Assembly (NCBI GenBank): GCA_014384565.1
Contig: JACNFO010000034.1
Coordinates: 1 to 34,763, forward strand
Length of the DNA: 34,763 bases
Reading direction: 5' to 3'
DNA from: Candidatus Pseudothioglobus aerophilus
GTDB lineage: Bacteria > Pseudomonadota > Gammaproteobacteria > PS1 > Pseudothioglobaceae
Both the position numbers and the translations under genes were made by a program. The notes beneath the pieces are model-generated. The model was not told the origin of the DNA. It saw nothing but the letters and a program-made list of their open reading frames with translations, and did not search any database. Below are positions 25,044-33,676 of this stretch, one piece after another. Position 1 is the first letter of the stretch. The number at the start of each line of letters is the position of its first letter.

Positions 25044-25703
25044 ATGTTAGAAACACTAGGACTGGAATACCATTATCAGCACGGTAAAAAAATTGTTTTT
25101 CCAGAAATAGAGGTTAAAAGGGGACAGCGATTATTGATTAGTGGCTTTTCAGGCTGTGGTAAAACTACTCTACTCAGCCTGATTGCTGGCGCCTTAAAAC
25201 TTCAAGCTGGTGATATTAAGTTTGATGGCATTAATTACTCTTCAATGTCCTCCCTGCTTTTGGATAAATTTAGAGCAGATCACATCGGCTATATTTTTCA
25301 AACACTTAACCTTATTCCATTTTTAAGTGTTTCAGAAAATATAGCATTGGGTATTAGATTCTCTCAATCTAGAAAATCTAAAGTCAATGATCTAAATCAA
25401 GAAATCACTAGACTGGTCAAATCACTAGGGCTAGGAAAAGAGGTTTTAACAACTCCAGTAAACCGCCTAAGTGTTGGTCAGCAACAAAGAGTTGCAGTTG
25501 CTAGAGCTCTGCTTGGCAAGCCAGATTTAATTTTAGCTGATGAGCCAACCTCTGCTCTTGATGCTGAAACGACTAAAAAATTTTTAAATGAGGTGATGGA
25601 CGCCTTTGACTCAACCAAACAGGCAATAATTATGGTGAGTCATGACGCCTCTATTACACATTACTTTGACACTGTCATAGATTTGAATAAACAGCATGCT
25701 TAG
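25044..25703 (+). CDS. ABC transporter ATP-binding protein (LolD/MacB-like)
   Basis: A 219-residue ATPase with Walker A GFSGCGKT (34-41), Q-loop Q87 in IFQTLNL, the signature LSVGQQQRVAVARAL (143-157) and Walker B LILADEPTSALD (163-174). The short length and the IFQTLNLIPFLSVSENI segment place it with LolD/MacB/FtsE-type ATPases that pair with FtsX-like permeases. It lies 11 bases after the DUF2796 gene and overlaps the permease gene by eight bases. In this context it probably powers a zinc-related transporter of the Zrg type, not lipoprotein sorting. Confidence 0.92.
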   Translation: MLETLGLEYHYQHGKKIVFPEIEVKRGQRLLISGFSGCGKTTLLSLIAGALKLQAGDIKFDGINYSSMSSLLLDKFRADHIGYIFQTLNLIPFLSVSENIALGIRFSQSRKSKVNDLNQEITRLVKSLGLGKEVLTTPVNRLSVGQQQRVAVARALLGKPDLILADEPTSALDAETTKKFLNEVMDAFDSTKQAIIMVSHDASITHYFDTVIDLNKQHA

Positions 25704-26943
25704 TCTTTTGCTTAAATCAATGCGCTCAAGGATTATTCCGACATCGCTTGTGACGATATCTTTGATGGCTTCAATGGTTCTACTATTAAGTATAGAGAGA
25801 ATTCAACAAGGCACAGAGGAAGGCTTTAATCAAAGTATTTCAGGTGTTGATGCAATTATTGGACCAAGGTCGAGCTCTCTTGAATTGGTTTTATACACAG
25901 TTTTTCATCTTGGTAGACCCACAAACAACATCACAACGAAGACTGTCAATGATATTAAGCAGAGAAGTGATATAAGTTGGCTGGTTCCAATTGCACTAGG
26001 TGATAGTCATAGAGGGTTTAGGGTTGTAGCGACTCAATCAAATTACTTTGAGCATATTAAATACGGCAACAATCAATCATTGATTTTTTTGAACGGAGTA
26101 GCATTTTCTGAACTATCGGAGGCAGTCTTGGGGTCTGATGTTGCTGAAAGACTTAATTACAATGTTGGTTCAGAAATTCAAATCACCCATGGCTCAGTTG
26201 AGTCAATAGGTAGCAAGCATGATGACTTTTCATTTAAGGTTACAGGAATTCTTAAGAAAACAGGAACCCCAATTGATCAAGCTATTTTTTTGGACCTAAA
26301 GGGCTATGAGCTGCTTCACCTTGGATGGATGAGTGGGAAAAAAGTATTCAGCCTTGATGATATTGACTTGTCGTCTCTGCCAGCTGGAGCTTTAGACCCA
26401 AAAACAGTTACAGCTGCTTTTGTGGGCCTTAAATCAAAGATAACTTTATTTAAATTTACCAAGAGTATTAGAGAATACTCGAAGGAGGCTATATCTGCTG
26501 TAATACCGGGCATAGCATTGTCAGAGCTTTGGTCAATTGTTGGGTTAGTTGATAAAGGATTTCAGCTTCTAAGCTGGATTATTATTGCAATCAGCCTCAT
26601 AGCAATGGTAACTTTAATTATTGCCAGTTTGGATAACCGTAAACAGGAAATGACAATTTACAGAGCCAATGGGGCCTCGCCAAAATTTTTAGCCATAATG
26701 GTAATATGTGAGTCTCTTGTAATTGGATTGGTTGCAATTATTGGTGCAATTATTCTGGTGACAATTGTGACTTACTTTGCAACCAATCAGTTAAACTTGG
26801 CTTTAGGCATTTCACCTTCGTTTAAGTGGATCAGCTTGGAGGAAATTAAGGTTTTTGGCTTGATCTTATTTGCTGGAGTATTAAGTAGTTTGGTTCCAGC
26901 AGTCATGGTTTTTAGAAAAAATTTACATCAAACATTAAGCTAG
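25696..26943 (+). CDS. FtsX-like ABC transporter permease
   Basis: A 415-residue membrane protein with the four-helix FtsX/MacB layout: one helix near the N-terminus (about 12-30), a large periplasmic region (about 35-275), and three C-terminal helices (about 283-306, 328-355 and 380-405). The segment ASLDNRKQEMTIYRANGASPKFL after the second helix is the conserved cytoplasmic loop that contacts the ATPase (E-x-x-x-x-R-x-x-G-A motif). It overlaps the ATPase gene by eight bases. In the Zrg-type operon it would be the membrane partner. Whether it moves zinc or remodels the envelope is not shown by sequence. Confidence 0.9.
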   Translation: MLSLLLKSMRSRIIPTSLVTISLMASMVLLLSIERIQQGTEEGFNQSISGVDAIIGPRSSSLELVLYTVFHLGRPTNNITTKTVNDIKQRSDISWLVPIALGDSHRGFRVVATQSNYFEHIKYGNNQSLIFLNGVAFSELSEAVLGSDVAERLNYNVGSEIQITHGSVESIGSKHDDFSFKVTGILKKTGTPIDQAIFLDLKGYELLHLGWMSGKKVFSLDDIDLSSLPAGALDPKTVTAAFVGLKSKITLFKFTKSIREYSKEAISAVIPGIALSELWSIVGLVDKGFQLLSWIIIAISLIAMVTLIIASLDNRKQEMTIYRANGASPKFLAIMVICESLVIGLVAIIGAIILVTIVTYFATNQLNLALGISPSFKWISLEEIKVFGLILFAGVLSSLVPAVMVFRKNLHQTLS

Positions 26944-26948
26944 TCTGC

Positions 26949-27503
26949 ATGTTAAAAAAAATATCCCTCTCCATTTTAATTTTTTTCTCGTTAAACTCTC
27001 TTGCCATTGTAGTTACTGATGAGTATTTATCCACAATAGAAGAAAACTGGCTAAGCCTTGAGCCAACTGATGCATATGATTTTATTCCAGAAGATCTGAC
27101 CTATGAAATCTATAATAGCCCAGAGTTTCAAGCAAAAATAGAAGAGGCTGGAACAAAACTAAATAAATTGCTAGAAGGAGAAGATATTGCACTTGCTGGA
27201 TTCATGGTTCCAATTGAATATGTAGGATCTGACATTAGCAAGTTTTTGCTTGTCCCTGAAGCTGGTCAGTGCATCCATGTTCCGCCCCCACCTCTAAACC
27301 AAACACTGATTGTCGATGTGTCAAACAATCCAATAAAGTTTCGCGATTTATACGTACCAATAATTGTTTATGGGAGAATATCAGTAGGATCGCAAAGTTT
27401 TGATATTGCTGATAGCGGATATGCCATTACTGATGCAGTTGTTGAGACGCTGCATTTTAGTGACGAGGAGTATAGAAAAAACGAAGAGGAAAGTGATGAT
27501 TAA
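26949..27503 (+). CDS. DUF3299 secreted protein of the zinc operon
   Basis: A 184-residue protein with an N-terminal signal peptide (about 1-20). Its DUF3299 core contains IALAGFMVPIEYVGSDISKF followed by FLLVPEAGQCIHVPPPP, where C108 and H110 are strongly conserved in the family and could bind metal. DUF3299 proteins recur beside DUF2796 and FtsX-like genes in zinc-regulated operons. The molecular function is not established. It begins five bases after the permease stop, and its end overlaps the Fur-family gene by eight bases. Confidence 0.85.
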   Translation: MLKKISLSILIFFSLNSLAIVVTDEYLSTIEENWLSLEPTDAYDFIPEDLTYEIYNSPEFQAKIEEAGTKLNKLLEGEDIALAGFMVPIEYVGSDISKFLLVPEAGQCIHVPPPPLNQTLIVDVSNNPIKFRDLYVPIIVYGRISVGSQSFDIADSGYAITDAVVETLHFSDEEYRKNEEESDD

Positions 27504-27912
27504 TAACGCAAAATTAATGTCTAAATGTTTAGAGTCTGGAAAAAGTGCTACGCCTCAAAGAATGTCAATTATTAATGAACTAGACTCTGCAAGAAAAAAT
27601 CTTTCTGCCTATGATCTGAGGGACTCTTTAAAAGATAAAGGCCATTCATTTAATATTAGTACAATTTATAGGGTCTTAAGCTTTTGGATTGATGTGGGCG
27701 TTGTTCATAAAATGGACTCAAGCAATACTTATCTAGTTTGCAATGATAGCCACACAAACCACTTTCATGTCTTGCTTAACTGTACTAGTTGTAAATCTGT
27801 GGAAGAGTCTTGTCAGCTTTCAGCTCAACTTTCTTTACCTAAAAGCAACAAGTTTTCAGTTAATAACTCTCAAGCTGTAGAGCTTAGTGGGCTCTGTAAG
27901 ATGTGCCAGTAG
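27496..27912 (+). CDS. Fur-family transcriptional regulator, probably Zur
   Basis: A 138-residue metalloregulator with a winged helix (about 15-80, with TPQRMSIINEL and NISTIYRVLSFWIDVGVVHK) followed by the dimer domain. Metal-site residues are H86, H89 and H91 in HTNHFHV, and C96-x-x-C99; a second CxxC at the C-terminus (C134, C137) completes a structural zinc site. The frame is open upstream to 27400, but the ATG at 27496, preceded by GAGGAAAG (27485-27491), gives a normal N-terminus. Position as last gene of a zinc-type operon whose promoter carries a Zur-box-like palindrome points to Zur and autoregulation. Other Fur-family types remain possible. Confidence 0.85.
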   Translation: MINNAKLMSKCLESGKSATPQRMSIINELDSARKNLSAYDLRDSLKDKGHSFNISTIYRVLSFWIDVGVVHKMDSSNTYLVCNDSHTNHFHVLLNCTSCKSVEESCQLSAQLSLPKSNKFSVNNSQAVELSGLCKMCQ

Positions 27913-27924
27913 ATAAAAAACTAT

Positions 27925-28446
27925 TTAACTGCTTATTCTCACCATAAGTTCATTTTTACGAAACATTGGCAGCGTCCATGGTGAATTAAATTGAGCAACC
28001 ATAAAGCCTCCTTTTATTTCAATCTTGTTTTTTAAAAGCAACTCTGAAAGTTTTTTTTGATAGTTTATGCTTCTAGATTCAGTAGCCCAGCCCCCAAAAG
28101 ATAGAACAGCGACCTTACCAAGACTCTCTTTCTGAATTGAAACTTCACTTATGTTGGCTTTGGGGAGGTCGCTCATAGAGTGTTCTTTGGGCATTATAAA
28201 AGAAATGTTATAAGACTTAAGCCCCTCAGAAGGGCAATCAGCAATAACAGGTGCAGTCATGGCAATTTTCATTTCTTTATCGTTGCCACCAAAAATATAA
28301 CTTGCAATTCTTCTGAATCCAGAAGATGTTGAGGCTTTGTAGTCGGCCTGAACTTTTGTTGTAGCAATAACCATGTCACTATAACGACGAACTTCAAAGC
28401 CTTCACACTTGGATATTATTTTATATTCAGGGGTTTCAATTGCCAT
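27925..28446 (-). CDS. SOUL/heme-binding-like protein
   Basis: A 173-residue protein of the SOUL family. The opening IETPEYKIISKCEGFEVRRYSDMVIATT and the segment GFRRIASYIFGGNDKEMKIAMTAPVI are the family signatures. No signal peptide is apparent. Animal members bind heme or porphyrins; bacterial roles are poorly known. It is the last gene of the minus-strand lipid operon, 15 bases after the DUF1295 gene, and converges with the Fur-family gene. No strong Shine-Dalgarno is visible. Confidence 0.88.
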   Translation of the reverse strand: MAIETPEYKIISKCEGFEVRRYSDMVIATTKVQADYKASTSSGFRRIASYIFGGNDKEMKIAMTAPVIADCPSEGLKSYNISFIMPKEHSMSDLPKANISEVSIQKESLGKVAVLSFGGWATESRSINYQKKLSELLLKNKIEIKGGFMVAQFNSPWTLPMFRKNELMVRISS

Positions 28447-28461
28447 TTTTTTTAGTTTGAG

Positions 28462-29343
28462 TTATTTTTTTCCAAAATAAGGAATCAATATGGGTGTGTT
28501 GCTCTTGTATTCAAGATACTCCTTGTCATTGCCCCATTTTTTTTCAGCTTTTTCTTCTAAAAAAGGCAGTCCACTTATTTTAGTTAAGAGAAGATAGACA
28601 AAAACTGGCGACACAAGGGTTAAAAACTGCCAGCCTGAGAGAAGTGGGAGCGATATAATTGCAATGCCCGTCCAAAGAATAATCTCCCCAAAATAGTTTG
28701 GGTGGCGTGATATAGACCATAATCCAAGTGTTATAAATTTATCCTTATTTTCAGGGATTTCACTAAAGCTCTTTTTTTGTTTATCTGCGACAGCCTCGAA
28801 AGCAAACCCTAAAACCCAGAGGGAAAATCCTGCTATAAAAAATAAGTCAAGAGCTGCATGCTGGTTTAAAACAATAATGGTAACAGCATTTGCTGTCGTT
28901 AGGAAAACCCATAGGGCTGAAAGAGTCCATGTCATTAAAAATTTTGGCAACGATTTTTTGATCTCCCTAAACCTTTTGTCTTCTCCACTTTTAACAATTC
29001 TTATATAGAGAAATGTCCCAAGTCTTAGCGTCCAAATAGATACAAAAATAGCCACAGTAGTTGAGCGGATAGAAACTTGCATTCCTTGGCCTAAAAGTGC
29101 AAATATAGAAGTAGCAACTAGAAGTAGAGTTGCGATCATTCCTGTAAAGTCAAAATATTTTTCTGAGCTTGTTACAAGCGAAGGGATTGCAACAATCCAG
29201 TGCACAATAAAGCTAACAGCGGCACATAAAAGTATGGCTGGCACGCCGTAAAGTACAGCGCCCTCAACTGTTGCAGCATTTGCAACAAAATAGGCTGTCA
29301 AAATACATAAAATAATAGCAACAAGGTCCTTGATATTATCCAT
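28462..29343 (-). CDS. DUF1295 membrane protein (steroid 5-alpha-reductase-like)
   Basis: A 293-residue integral membrane protein with about seven to eight helices. The C-terminal half carries LWSISRHPNYFGEIILWTG, the NADPH-associated signature of DUF1295 and related 5-alpha-reductase/isoprenylcysteine methyltransferase folds, then LPFLEEKAEKKWGNDKEYLEY. Members are thought to reduce double bonds in lipids. It shares one base with the stop of the preceding methyltransferase gene (TAATG), so the two products are probably made together. Reduction of a methylated or unsaturated fatty acyl intermediate is a reasonable inference. Confidence 0.88.
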   Translation of the reverse strand: MDNIKDLVAIILCILTAYFVANAATVEGAVLYGVPAILLCAAVSFIVHWIVAIPSLVTSSEKYFDFTGMIATLLLVATSIFALLGQGMQVSIRSTTVAIFVSIWTLRLGTFLYIRIVKSGEDKRFREIKKSLPKFLMTWTLSALWVFLTTANAVTIIVLNQHAALDLFFIAGFSLWVLGFAFEAVADKQKKSFSEIPENKDKFITLGLWSISRHPNYFGEIILWTGIAIISLPLLSGWQFLTLVSPVFVYLLLTKISGLPFLEEKAEKKWGNDKEYLEYKSNTPILIPYFGKK

Positions 29344-30377
29344 TATGGCCTCTCAAAAAGATAGTGGGAAACGCCCCATTCAGAGCCGTTTTTAAAACCA
29401 AAAAGAACCTCGCATGACATGAAAAAAATGCGCCACCTTTGAAACCAAATGCCTGCTTCATCTTTGCCATAAGTTTTTTCGAATAATTTAAGCACTTCAG
29501 CCTTATTTTTATCCATCTTGTTAAGCCATGCGAGTGAGGTTTTTTCATAGTGAGTTCCATCTACCCTCCAATCTTTCTCAATTTTCATCCGACTTGGAAA
29601 ACAGGTTAGGAGCCTATGAGAAGGCATCTGACCGCCACTAAAAAACTCTCTAGCCATCCAGTCTCCCTCATCTTGGTCTTCAAAGGGATAGGCAATTTCT
29701 TTATGAGAAAAAATATGAACAAAAAGTTTTCCATCTTTTTTTAACCAGCCACTTACTCTTTTTAGAAGCTCACCATAGTTGCGCATATGTTCAAACATTT
29801 CGATTGAAACAACACGATCAAAGCTTTTATCAATTGAAAAGTCGTTCATGTCTGCTGTTATAACCTTGATATTTTCTATCTTTAATTTCTTACATTTGTT
29901 CTCAATAAACTGCCTCTGGTCCTTTGAATTACTAACAGCAGTAATTTTGCTATTAGGGAAATTTTGTGCCATATAAAGAGTCAAGGAGCCCCAACCACAT
30001 CCTAATTCTAAAACCTCTTGGCCATCTGAAAGGGATGCCCTTTCACAAGAAAGCTTTAACATCTCCAGCTCTGATTCGTCTAGTGACGAAGCACCCTTTG
30101 GCCAATAACCAGAACTGTATTTTAAGTTCGAGCCCAGGACCAATTCAAAAAGCCTTGGTGGAACCTCATAGTGCTGTTCATTTGCTTTTTCTGGAACCAG
30201 AGCAATTGGGCTTTCATTTAAAAAGTCAATCCAAGATGAGTGTCTTTTTTCCATTTCAAGCTTGCCAATGCTCGTTGCCTCTAAAAGCCTTTGAGCACAT
30301 AAACGCCTTATTCCAAGCCTAATAAGCATATCTGGTAATAAACCATTTTCTGCAAGTTTTATTAATAATTTAATCAT
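29343..30377 (-). CDS. SAM-dependent methyltransferase, cyclopropane-synthase / coclaurine N-methyltransferase-like
   Basis: A 344-residue methyltransferase. SAM motif I is VLELGCGWGSL (122-132). Other conserved blocks are RVVSIEMFEHMRNYGELL and LFVHIFSHKEIAYPFED followed by DWMAREFFSGGQMPSH, closest in appearance to the coclaurine N-methyltransferase-like branch of the cyclopropane synthase superfamily. The E. coli active-site cysteine (C139, in YSCAYW) is serine here (S89 in KYSSGYW), while the EH pair (E196, H197) and the H in VHIF are kept. The frame is open to 30443, but that would overlap the previous gene by 62 bases; the ATG at 30377 lies four bases after that gene's stop and gives the normal start MIKLLIKLAENGLLPD. 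Confidence 0.88.
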   Translation of the reverse strand: MIKLLIKLAENGLLPDMLIRLGIRRLCAQRLLEATSIGKLEMEKRHSSWIDFLNESPIALVPEKANEQHYEVPPRLFELVLGSNLKYSSGYWPKGASSLDESELEMLKLSCERASLSDGQEVLELGCGWGSLTLYMAQNFPNSKITAVSNSKDQRQFIENKCKKLKIENIKVITADMNDFSIDKSFDRVVSIEMFEHMRNYGELLKRVSGWLKKDGKLFVHIFSHKEIAYPFEDQDEGDWMAREFFSGGQMPSHRLLTCFPSRMKIEKDWRVDGTHYEKTSLAWLNKMDKNKAEVLKLFEKTYGKDEAGIWFQRWRIFFMSCEVLFGFKNGSEWGVSHYLFERP

Positions 30378-30381
30378 TTTT

Positions 30382-31671
30382 TTAGTGTGTAATTTTAATG
30401 TTTTTGGAGTCAGGTTTAGCAAATATAAACTGAAAATCACCAATTAGGTTTTCAAGAAATCCCGCTTCACAGTAGACTAGGTAAAAAACCCAAATCCTTA
30501 TAAAAGGGTCAGAAAAACCAAGCTCTCTCACTTGCGGCAATACATTTTCAAAGTCTTTACGCCATATCTCGAGTGTCCTTGCATAGTGAAGAGTTATATC
30601 TTCAGAGTCAACCATAATTAAATCCGTTTTATCTTTGATGGCTTTCTCAACTTGTGACAATGAGATAAGACATGAGCCAGGAAAAATATATTTTCTGATA
30701 AAATCTACCGAACTTTTATAGGCATTAAAGTCTGGGTCGTTATATGTTATTCCTTGAAGAGCCATTAAACCATTTTTCTTCAGCAATGAAGAGGCCTTTT
30801 CAAAGAAGCCAGGCACAAAGTCAGACCCAACAGCCTCTATCATTTCAATTGAAACAATCTTATCAAAAACACCCTCAAGCTCTCTATAATCTTTGTTTAG
30901 TAAAGTTATTTTATTATCTAAATTCTCCTTACTAATCAGCTCAGCAACATAATTAAACTGATTGTCTGATATAGTCGTAGTGGTAACTTTACAGCCATAA
31001 TTTTTGGCTGCATGTGTTGCAAAGCTTCCCCATCCCGTTCCTATTTCAAGAACATGGTCACTACTATTAAGGTTTAGTTTTCGACATAGCCTATCCAGCT
31101 TTTCTACCGAGGCATCAAGCATACTTGACTTCTTGTTTAGAAAAATGCCGCTTGAGTAAGTCATGGTTGAGTCGAGCCATAGCTTATAAAAATCATTACT
31201 CAAATCGTAGTGTGCCAAGATATTACTCTTGCTTCCTTTTAAGGTGTTTTGTCTAAGCCTATGGATTATTTTAGTGATTGGATTTGTTAATCTTGCAAGT
31301 CCAGATTCAAGCCCCTCCATGGTTTTTTTATTTCTAATAATGATCTGAATTAATTCAACCAAATTATCTGCAGACCAATAACCAGCAGTGAAGGCCTCTG
31401 CTGCGCCATTGGTGCCACCACTCCCTAAAAAAACATAAAACTCTTGAGATGAAACAGTTAAGGTTGCCTTAAACTCTGATTTTAGAATGCCAAATACGTG
31501 AATTTCAGAACCATCAATTATTGTCAGCTCACCAGTTTTTAAGCCTTTCAGTTTTTTAAATAAAATCCTTTTAAAGAAAGAAGTCATTCTGGTGCTTCTT
31601 TGTATTTCTTGAATATTATTTGCTAAGCCATCAACTGAAAGTCTATCTTTAGTTTGAATTTCTCGAGTCAT
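30382..31671 (-). CDS. cyclopropane-fatty-acid-synthase-like methyltransferase with altered active site
   Basis: A 429-residue SAM-dependent methyltransferase of the CFA synthase family, with a full N-terminal lipid-binding part (about 30-150) and a catalytic part beginning ILAHYDLSNDFYKLWLDSTMTYSSG. SAM motif I is VLEIGTGWGSF (207-217). Compared with E. coli CfaS, the bicarbonate-site cysteine C139 is S174 and H266 is Q306, while E239 is kept as E279 in MIEAVG. The YIFPGSCL block is intact. Such changes are shared by the DUF1365-linked branch and argue against simple cyclopropanation. It overlaps the DUF1365 gene by four bases, forming the usual FAD protein-DUF1365-CFA trio. Confidence 0.92.
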   Translation of the reverse strand: MTREIQTKDRLSVDGLANNIQEIQRSTRMTSFFKRILFKKLKGLKTGELTIIDGSEIHVFGILKSEFKATLTVSSQEFYVFLGSGGTNGAAEAFTAGYWSADNLVELIQIIIRNKKTMEGLESGLARLTNPITKIIHRLRQNTLKGSKSNILAHYDLSNDFYKLWLDSTMTYSSGIFLNKKSSMLDASVEKLDRLCRKLNLNSSDHVLEIGTGWGSFATHAAKNYGCKVTTTTISDNQFNYVAELISKENLDNKITLLNKDYRELEGVFDKIVSIEMIEAVGSDFVPGFFEKASSLLKKNGLMALQGITYNDPDFNAYKSSVDFIRKYIFPGSCLISLSQVEKAIKDKTDLIMVDSEDITLHYARTLEIWRKDFENVLPQVRELGFSDPFIRIWVFYLVYCEAGFLENLIGDFQFIFAKPDSKNIKITH

Positions 31672-32432
31672 AGTTTGTCAGGATGTGTAAAAAATGGAGC
31701 TCTTTTTATATAGAGCATAAATGCTTGCCAATGGATTCTATATACAACCATCAGGGTGATAAATGGAAACCTGGAAATTGCTTTAACAAGACCTGCGTTT
31801 GAAAATGCACGCCTCTTTAAGTCAAGAGAAACATTAAAAACCTTTTCACCATCTTTAAAGTTTTTCATTTTTACATTTAGAGAGTCTTCAGGTTGTGAGA
31901 AAAACCACTCATAATCATGGTCCATCCCCCAAAAAGGACTTACATGTAGTTGTTTTTTTGGAGAGGCGATAAACCCCGTCCTAGTATTATTTTCTGTTTG
32001 CTCTTCAATAATGTAGGCATGCCTTTCTTTCCATGGTGTGTTTGTTACTTCAGCCATTATGGCCTCAACCTTTTGGTCTAAATCATCAAAACAGTAATAA
32101 AAACTTACTGGATTAAAACAATGCCCAAAGTACCTCAAGTGCGTCAGGAGTCTAATTGGCCCATTAAAAACTTTACCAGTTTTTTCATGAAGTGTTTTTC
32201 GAACCGCGCTATCTAATTCTAAGCCTGGGTCTCCATGGTAGTCCTTCCTTTTAAATGAAACAAGCGCAGGCTTATTAATGTTCCAAAGAAGTGATGGCTT
32301 CATCGTGGATGCTAAAGACGAGATATCAATATAGGCCATAAAAATTGGGTATGAAAAAAACCGCTTAAACGGGGTGTTTCGCTGATGACTAATGGTACCC
32401 CAATATAGTTGGTGATTTTTAGAGAGCATCAT
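31668..32432 (-). CDS. DUF1365 protein
   Basis: A 254-residue protein of the DUF1365 family. The diagnostic parts are YWGTISHQRNTPFKRFFSYPIFMAYIDI at the N-terminus and RLLTHLRYFGHCFNPVSFYYCF (about 94-115), with conserved H and C residues, then AEVTNTPWKERHAY and HVSPFWGMDHDYEW. No signal peptide; a C-terminal hydrophobic stretch may touch the membrane. The function is unknown, but the family almost always lies between an FAD amine oxidase-like gene and a CFA-like methyltransferase, exactly as here, with four-base overlaps on both sides. Confidence 0.92.
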   Translation of the reverse strand: MMLSKNHQLYWGTISHQRNTPFKRFFSYPIFMAYIDISSLASTMKPSLLWNINKPALVSFKRKDYHGDPGLELDSAVRKTLHEKTGKVFNGPIRLLTHLRYFGHCFNPVSFYYCFDDLDQKVEAIMAEVTNTPWKERHAYIIEEQTENNTRTGFIASPKKQLHVSPFWGMDHDYEWFFSQPEDSLNVKMKNFKDGEKVFNVSLDLKRRAFSNAGLVKAISRFPFITLMVVYRIHWQAFMLYIKRAPFFTHPDKL

Positions 32433-33676
32433 AAGGCCTTATCAAAAAAACTATAAACATCAAGGGCGCTGTTAACGCCATCCTCATGAAAACCATTACC
32501 CCAATATGCTCCACAATAAAAAGTGTTATTTACACCACTTATTTTATTCTTTTCTTTTTGTGCTTTAACGCCCTTGACCGTGAAAAGAGGATGATGGTAG
32601 ACTAAAGTCTTAATTATTTTGCTTTTATCAACATCCCCATTACTATTTAGGGTTACTAAAAAATTAGTCTTCGACTTTAATGATTGCAAAATATTCATGT
32701 TATAGGTTAGCGTCACCGGCTTACTTTGATCACCGCTCAAAAGGTAGTTCCAACTAGACCATGTTATTTTCTTTTTAGGCAATATAGAAGAGTCTGTGTG
32801 CAGCAATGCCACATTTTTTTGATAAGGCAGGGAGCCTAAAATTTCAACCTCTTCTTCACTAGGATCCTCTAATAATGCCAATGCTTGATCACTGTGTGTT
32901 GCAAATATAACCTTATCAAACTGATGAGAGGCCTCATCCTTTCCATAAAAAACTTCAACACTATTTTTGCCCCTTATTACCTTGGAAACTGGGGTTGAAA
33001 GCAAAATTTTATTTTTAAATCCTGCAATTATTTTTGGTATGTATGCTTTTGAGCCGCCCTTAATTACGAACCATTGGGGACGATTAAATATTTGAAGTAG
33101 TCCATGGTTTTTGAAAAATCTAATATAAAAAACTGCTGGCATTTCTGTTGTTTTTTTCGCAGCTGTTGACCATATGGCAGCACCCATTGGAATTATATAG
33201 TTCTCAATAAAATTCTTATTAAATTTATGGTTAATCAAAAATTCATAGATTGTTGTTGACTCGTTTAAATTACTTAGTTTTGCCACTGAGATTCGATTAA
33301 ATCTTAAAATGTCTTTGAGCATCATCAAGAAAGAAGGTCGAAATAGGTTGAGGCGTTGAGCAAATAAAGAATTTAGAGAGCCTCCAGAGTACTCTAGTTT
33401 TTGTCCTGGTGCCTTAACACTAAAACCCATAGAAGTTTTTTGCGTGTCAACTTTAAGTTTTTGAAGAAGCTTTATAAAGTTTGGATATGTGTTTTCATTG
33501 TAAACAATAAAGCCAGAATCAATCAGCCACTTCTTTTTATCTACCTCGATTTGATGGGTGTGGGTATGGCCGCCTATATAGTCATTAGCTTCCAAAATGG
33601 TAATATCGTGTTGTTTGTGAAGAAGATGAGCAGCTGTTAAGCCAGATATTCCGCTTCCAATAATAGCAATTTTCAT
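32429..33676 (-). CDS. FAD-dependent amine oxidase-like oxidoreductase
   Basis: A 415-residue flavoprotein. The N-terminal Rossmann motif is IAIIGSGISGLTAAHLL (3-19) with E29 for ribose binding, followed by IGGHTHTHQIE. The GFIVYNENTYPNFIKLL segment and the C-terminal YCGAYWGNGFHEDGVNSAL close the FAD site, as in amine oxidase/phytoene desaturase-like proteins linked to DUF1365 and CFA-like genes. In Rhodobacter sphaeroides, genes of this kind are implicated in making methylated furan fatty acids. A role in desaturating or oxidising a methylated acyl chain is inferred. It is the first gene of the minus-strand operon; the stop codon four codons upstream in frame confirms the ATG at 33676. Confidence 0.9.
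   Translation of the reverse strand: MKIAIIGSGISGLTAAHLLHKQHDITILEANDYIGGHTHTHQIEVDKKKWLIDSGFIVYNENTYPNFIKLLQKLKVDTQKTSMGFSVKAPGQKLEYSGGSLNSLFAQRLNLFRPSFLMMLKDILRFNRISVAKLSNLNESTTIYEFLINHKFNKNFIENYIIPMGAAIWSTAAKKTTEMPAVFYIRFFKNHGLLQIFNRPQWFVIKGGSKAYIPKIIAGFKNKILLSTPVSKVIRGKNSVEVFYGKDEASHQFDKVIFATHSDQALALLEDPSEEEVEILGSLPYQKNVALLHTDSSILPKKKITWSSWNYLLSGDQSKPVTLTYNMNILQSLKSKTNFLVTLNSNGDVDKSKIIKTLVYHHPLFTVKGVKAQKEKNKISGVNNTFYCGAYWGNGFHEDGVNSALDVYSFFDKAL

Noticed and set aside
25044-26943. Lipoprotein-sorting LolCDE system
   Set aside because: Only one permease is present, and the neighbours (DUF2796, DUF3299, Fur family, Zur-like box) fit a Zrg-type zinc operon.
27400-27495. Upstream start extending the Fur-family protein by 32 residues
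   Set aside because: The extension overlaps the DUF3299 gene deeply and has no Fur similarity; the ATG at 27496 has a good ribosome-binding site and gives a normal length.
30378-30443. Longer start for the second CFA-like methyltransferase
   Set aside because: It would overlap the preceding gene by 62 bases; the ATG at 30377 lies four bases after its stop and gives the usual N-terminus.
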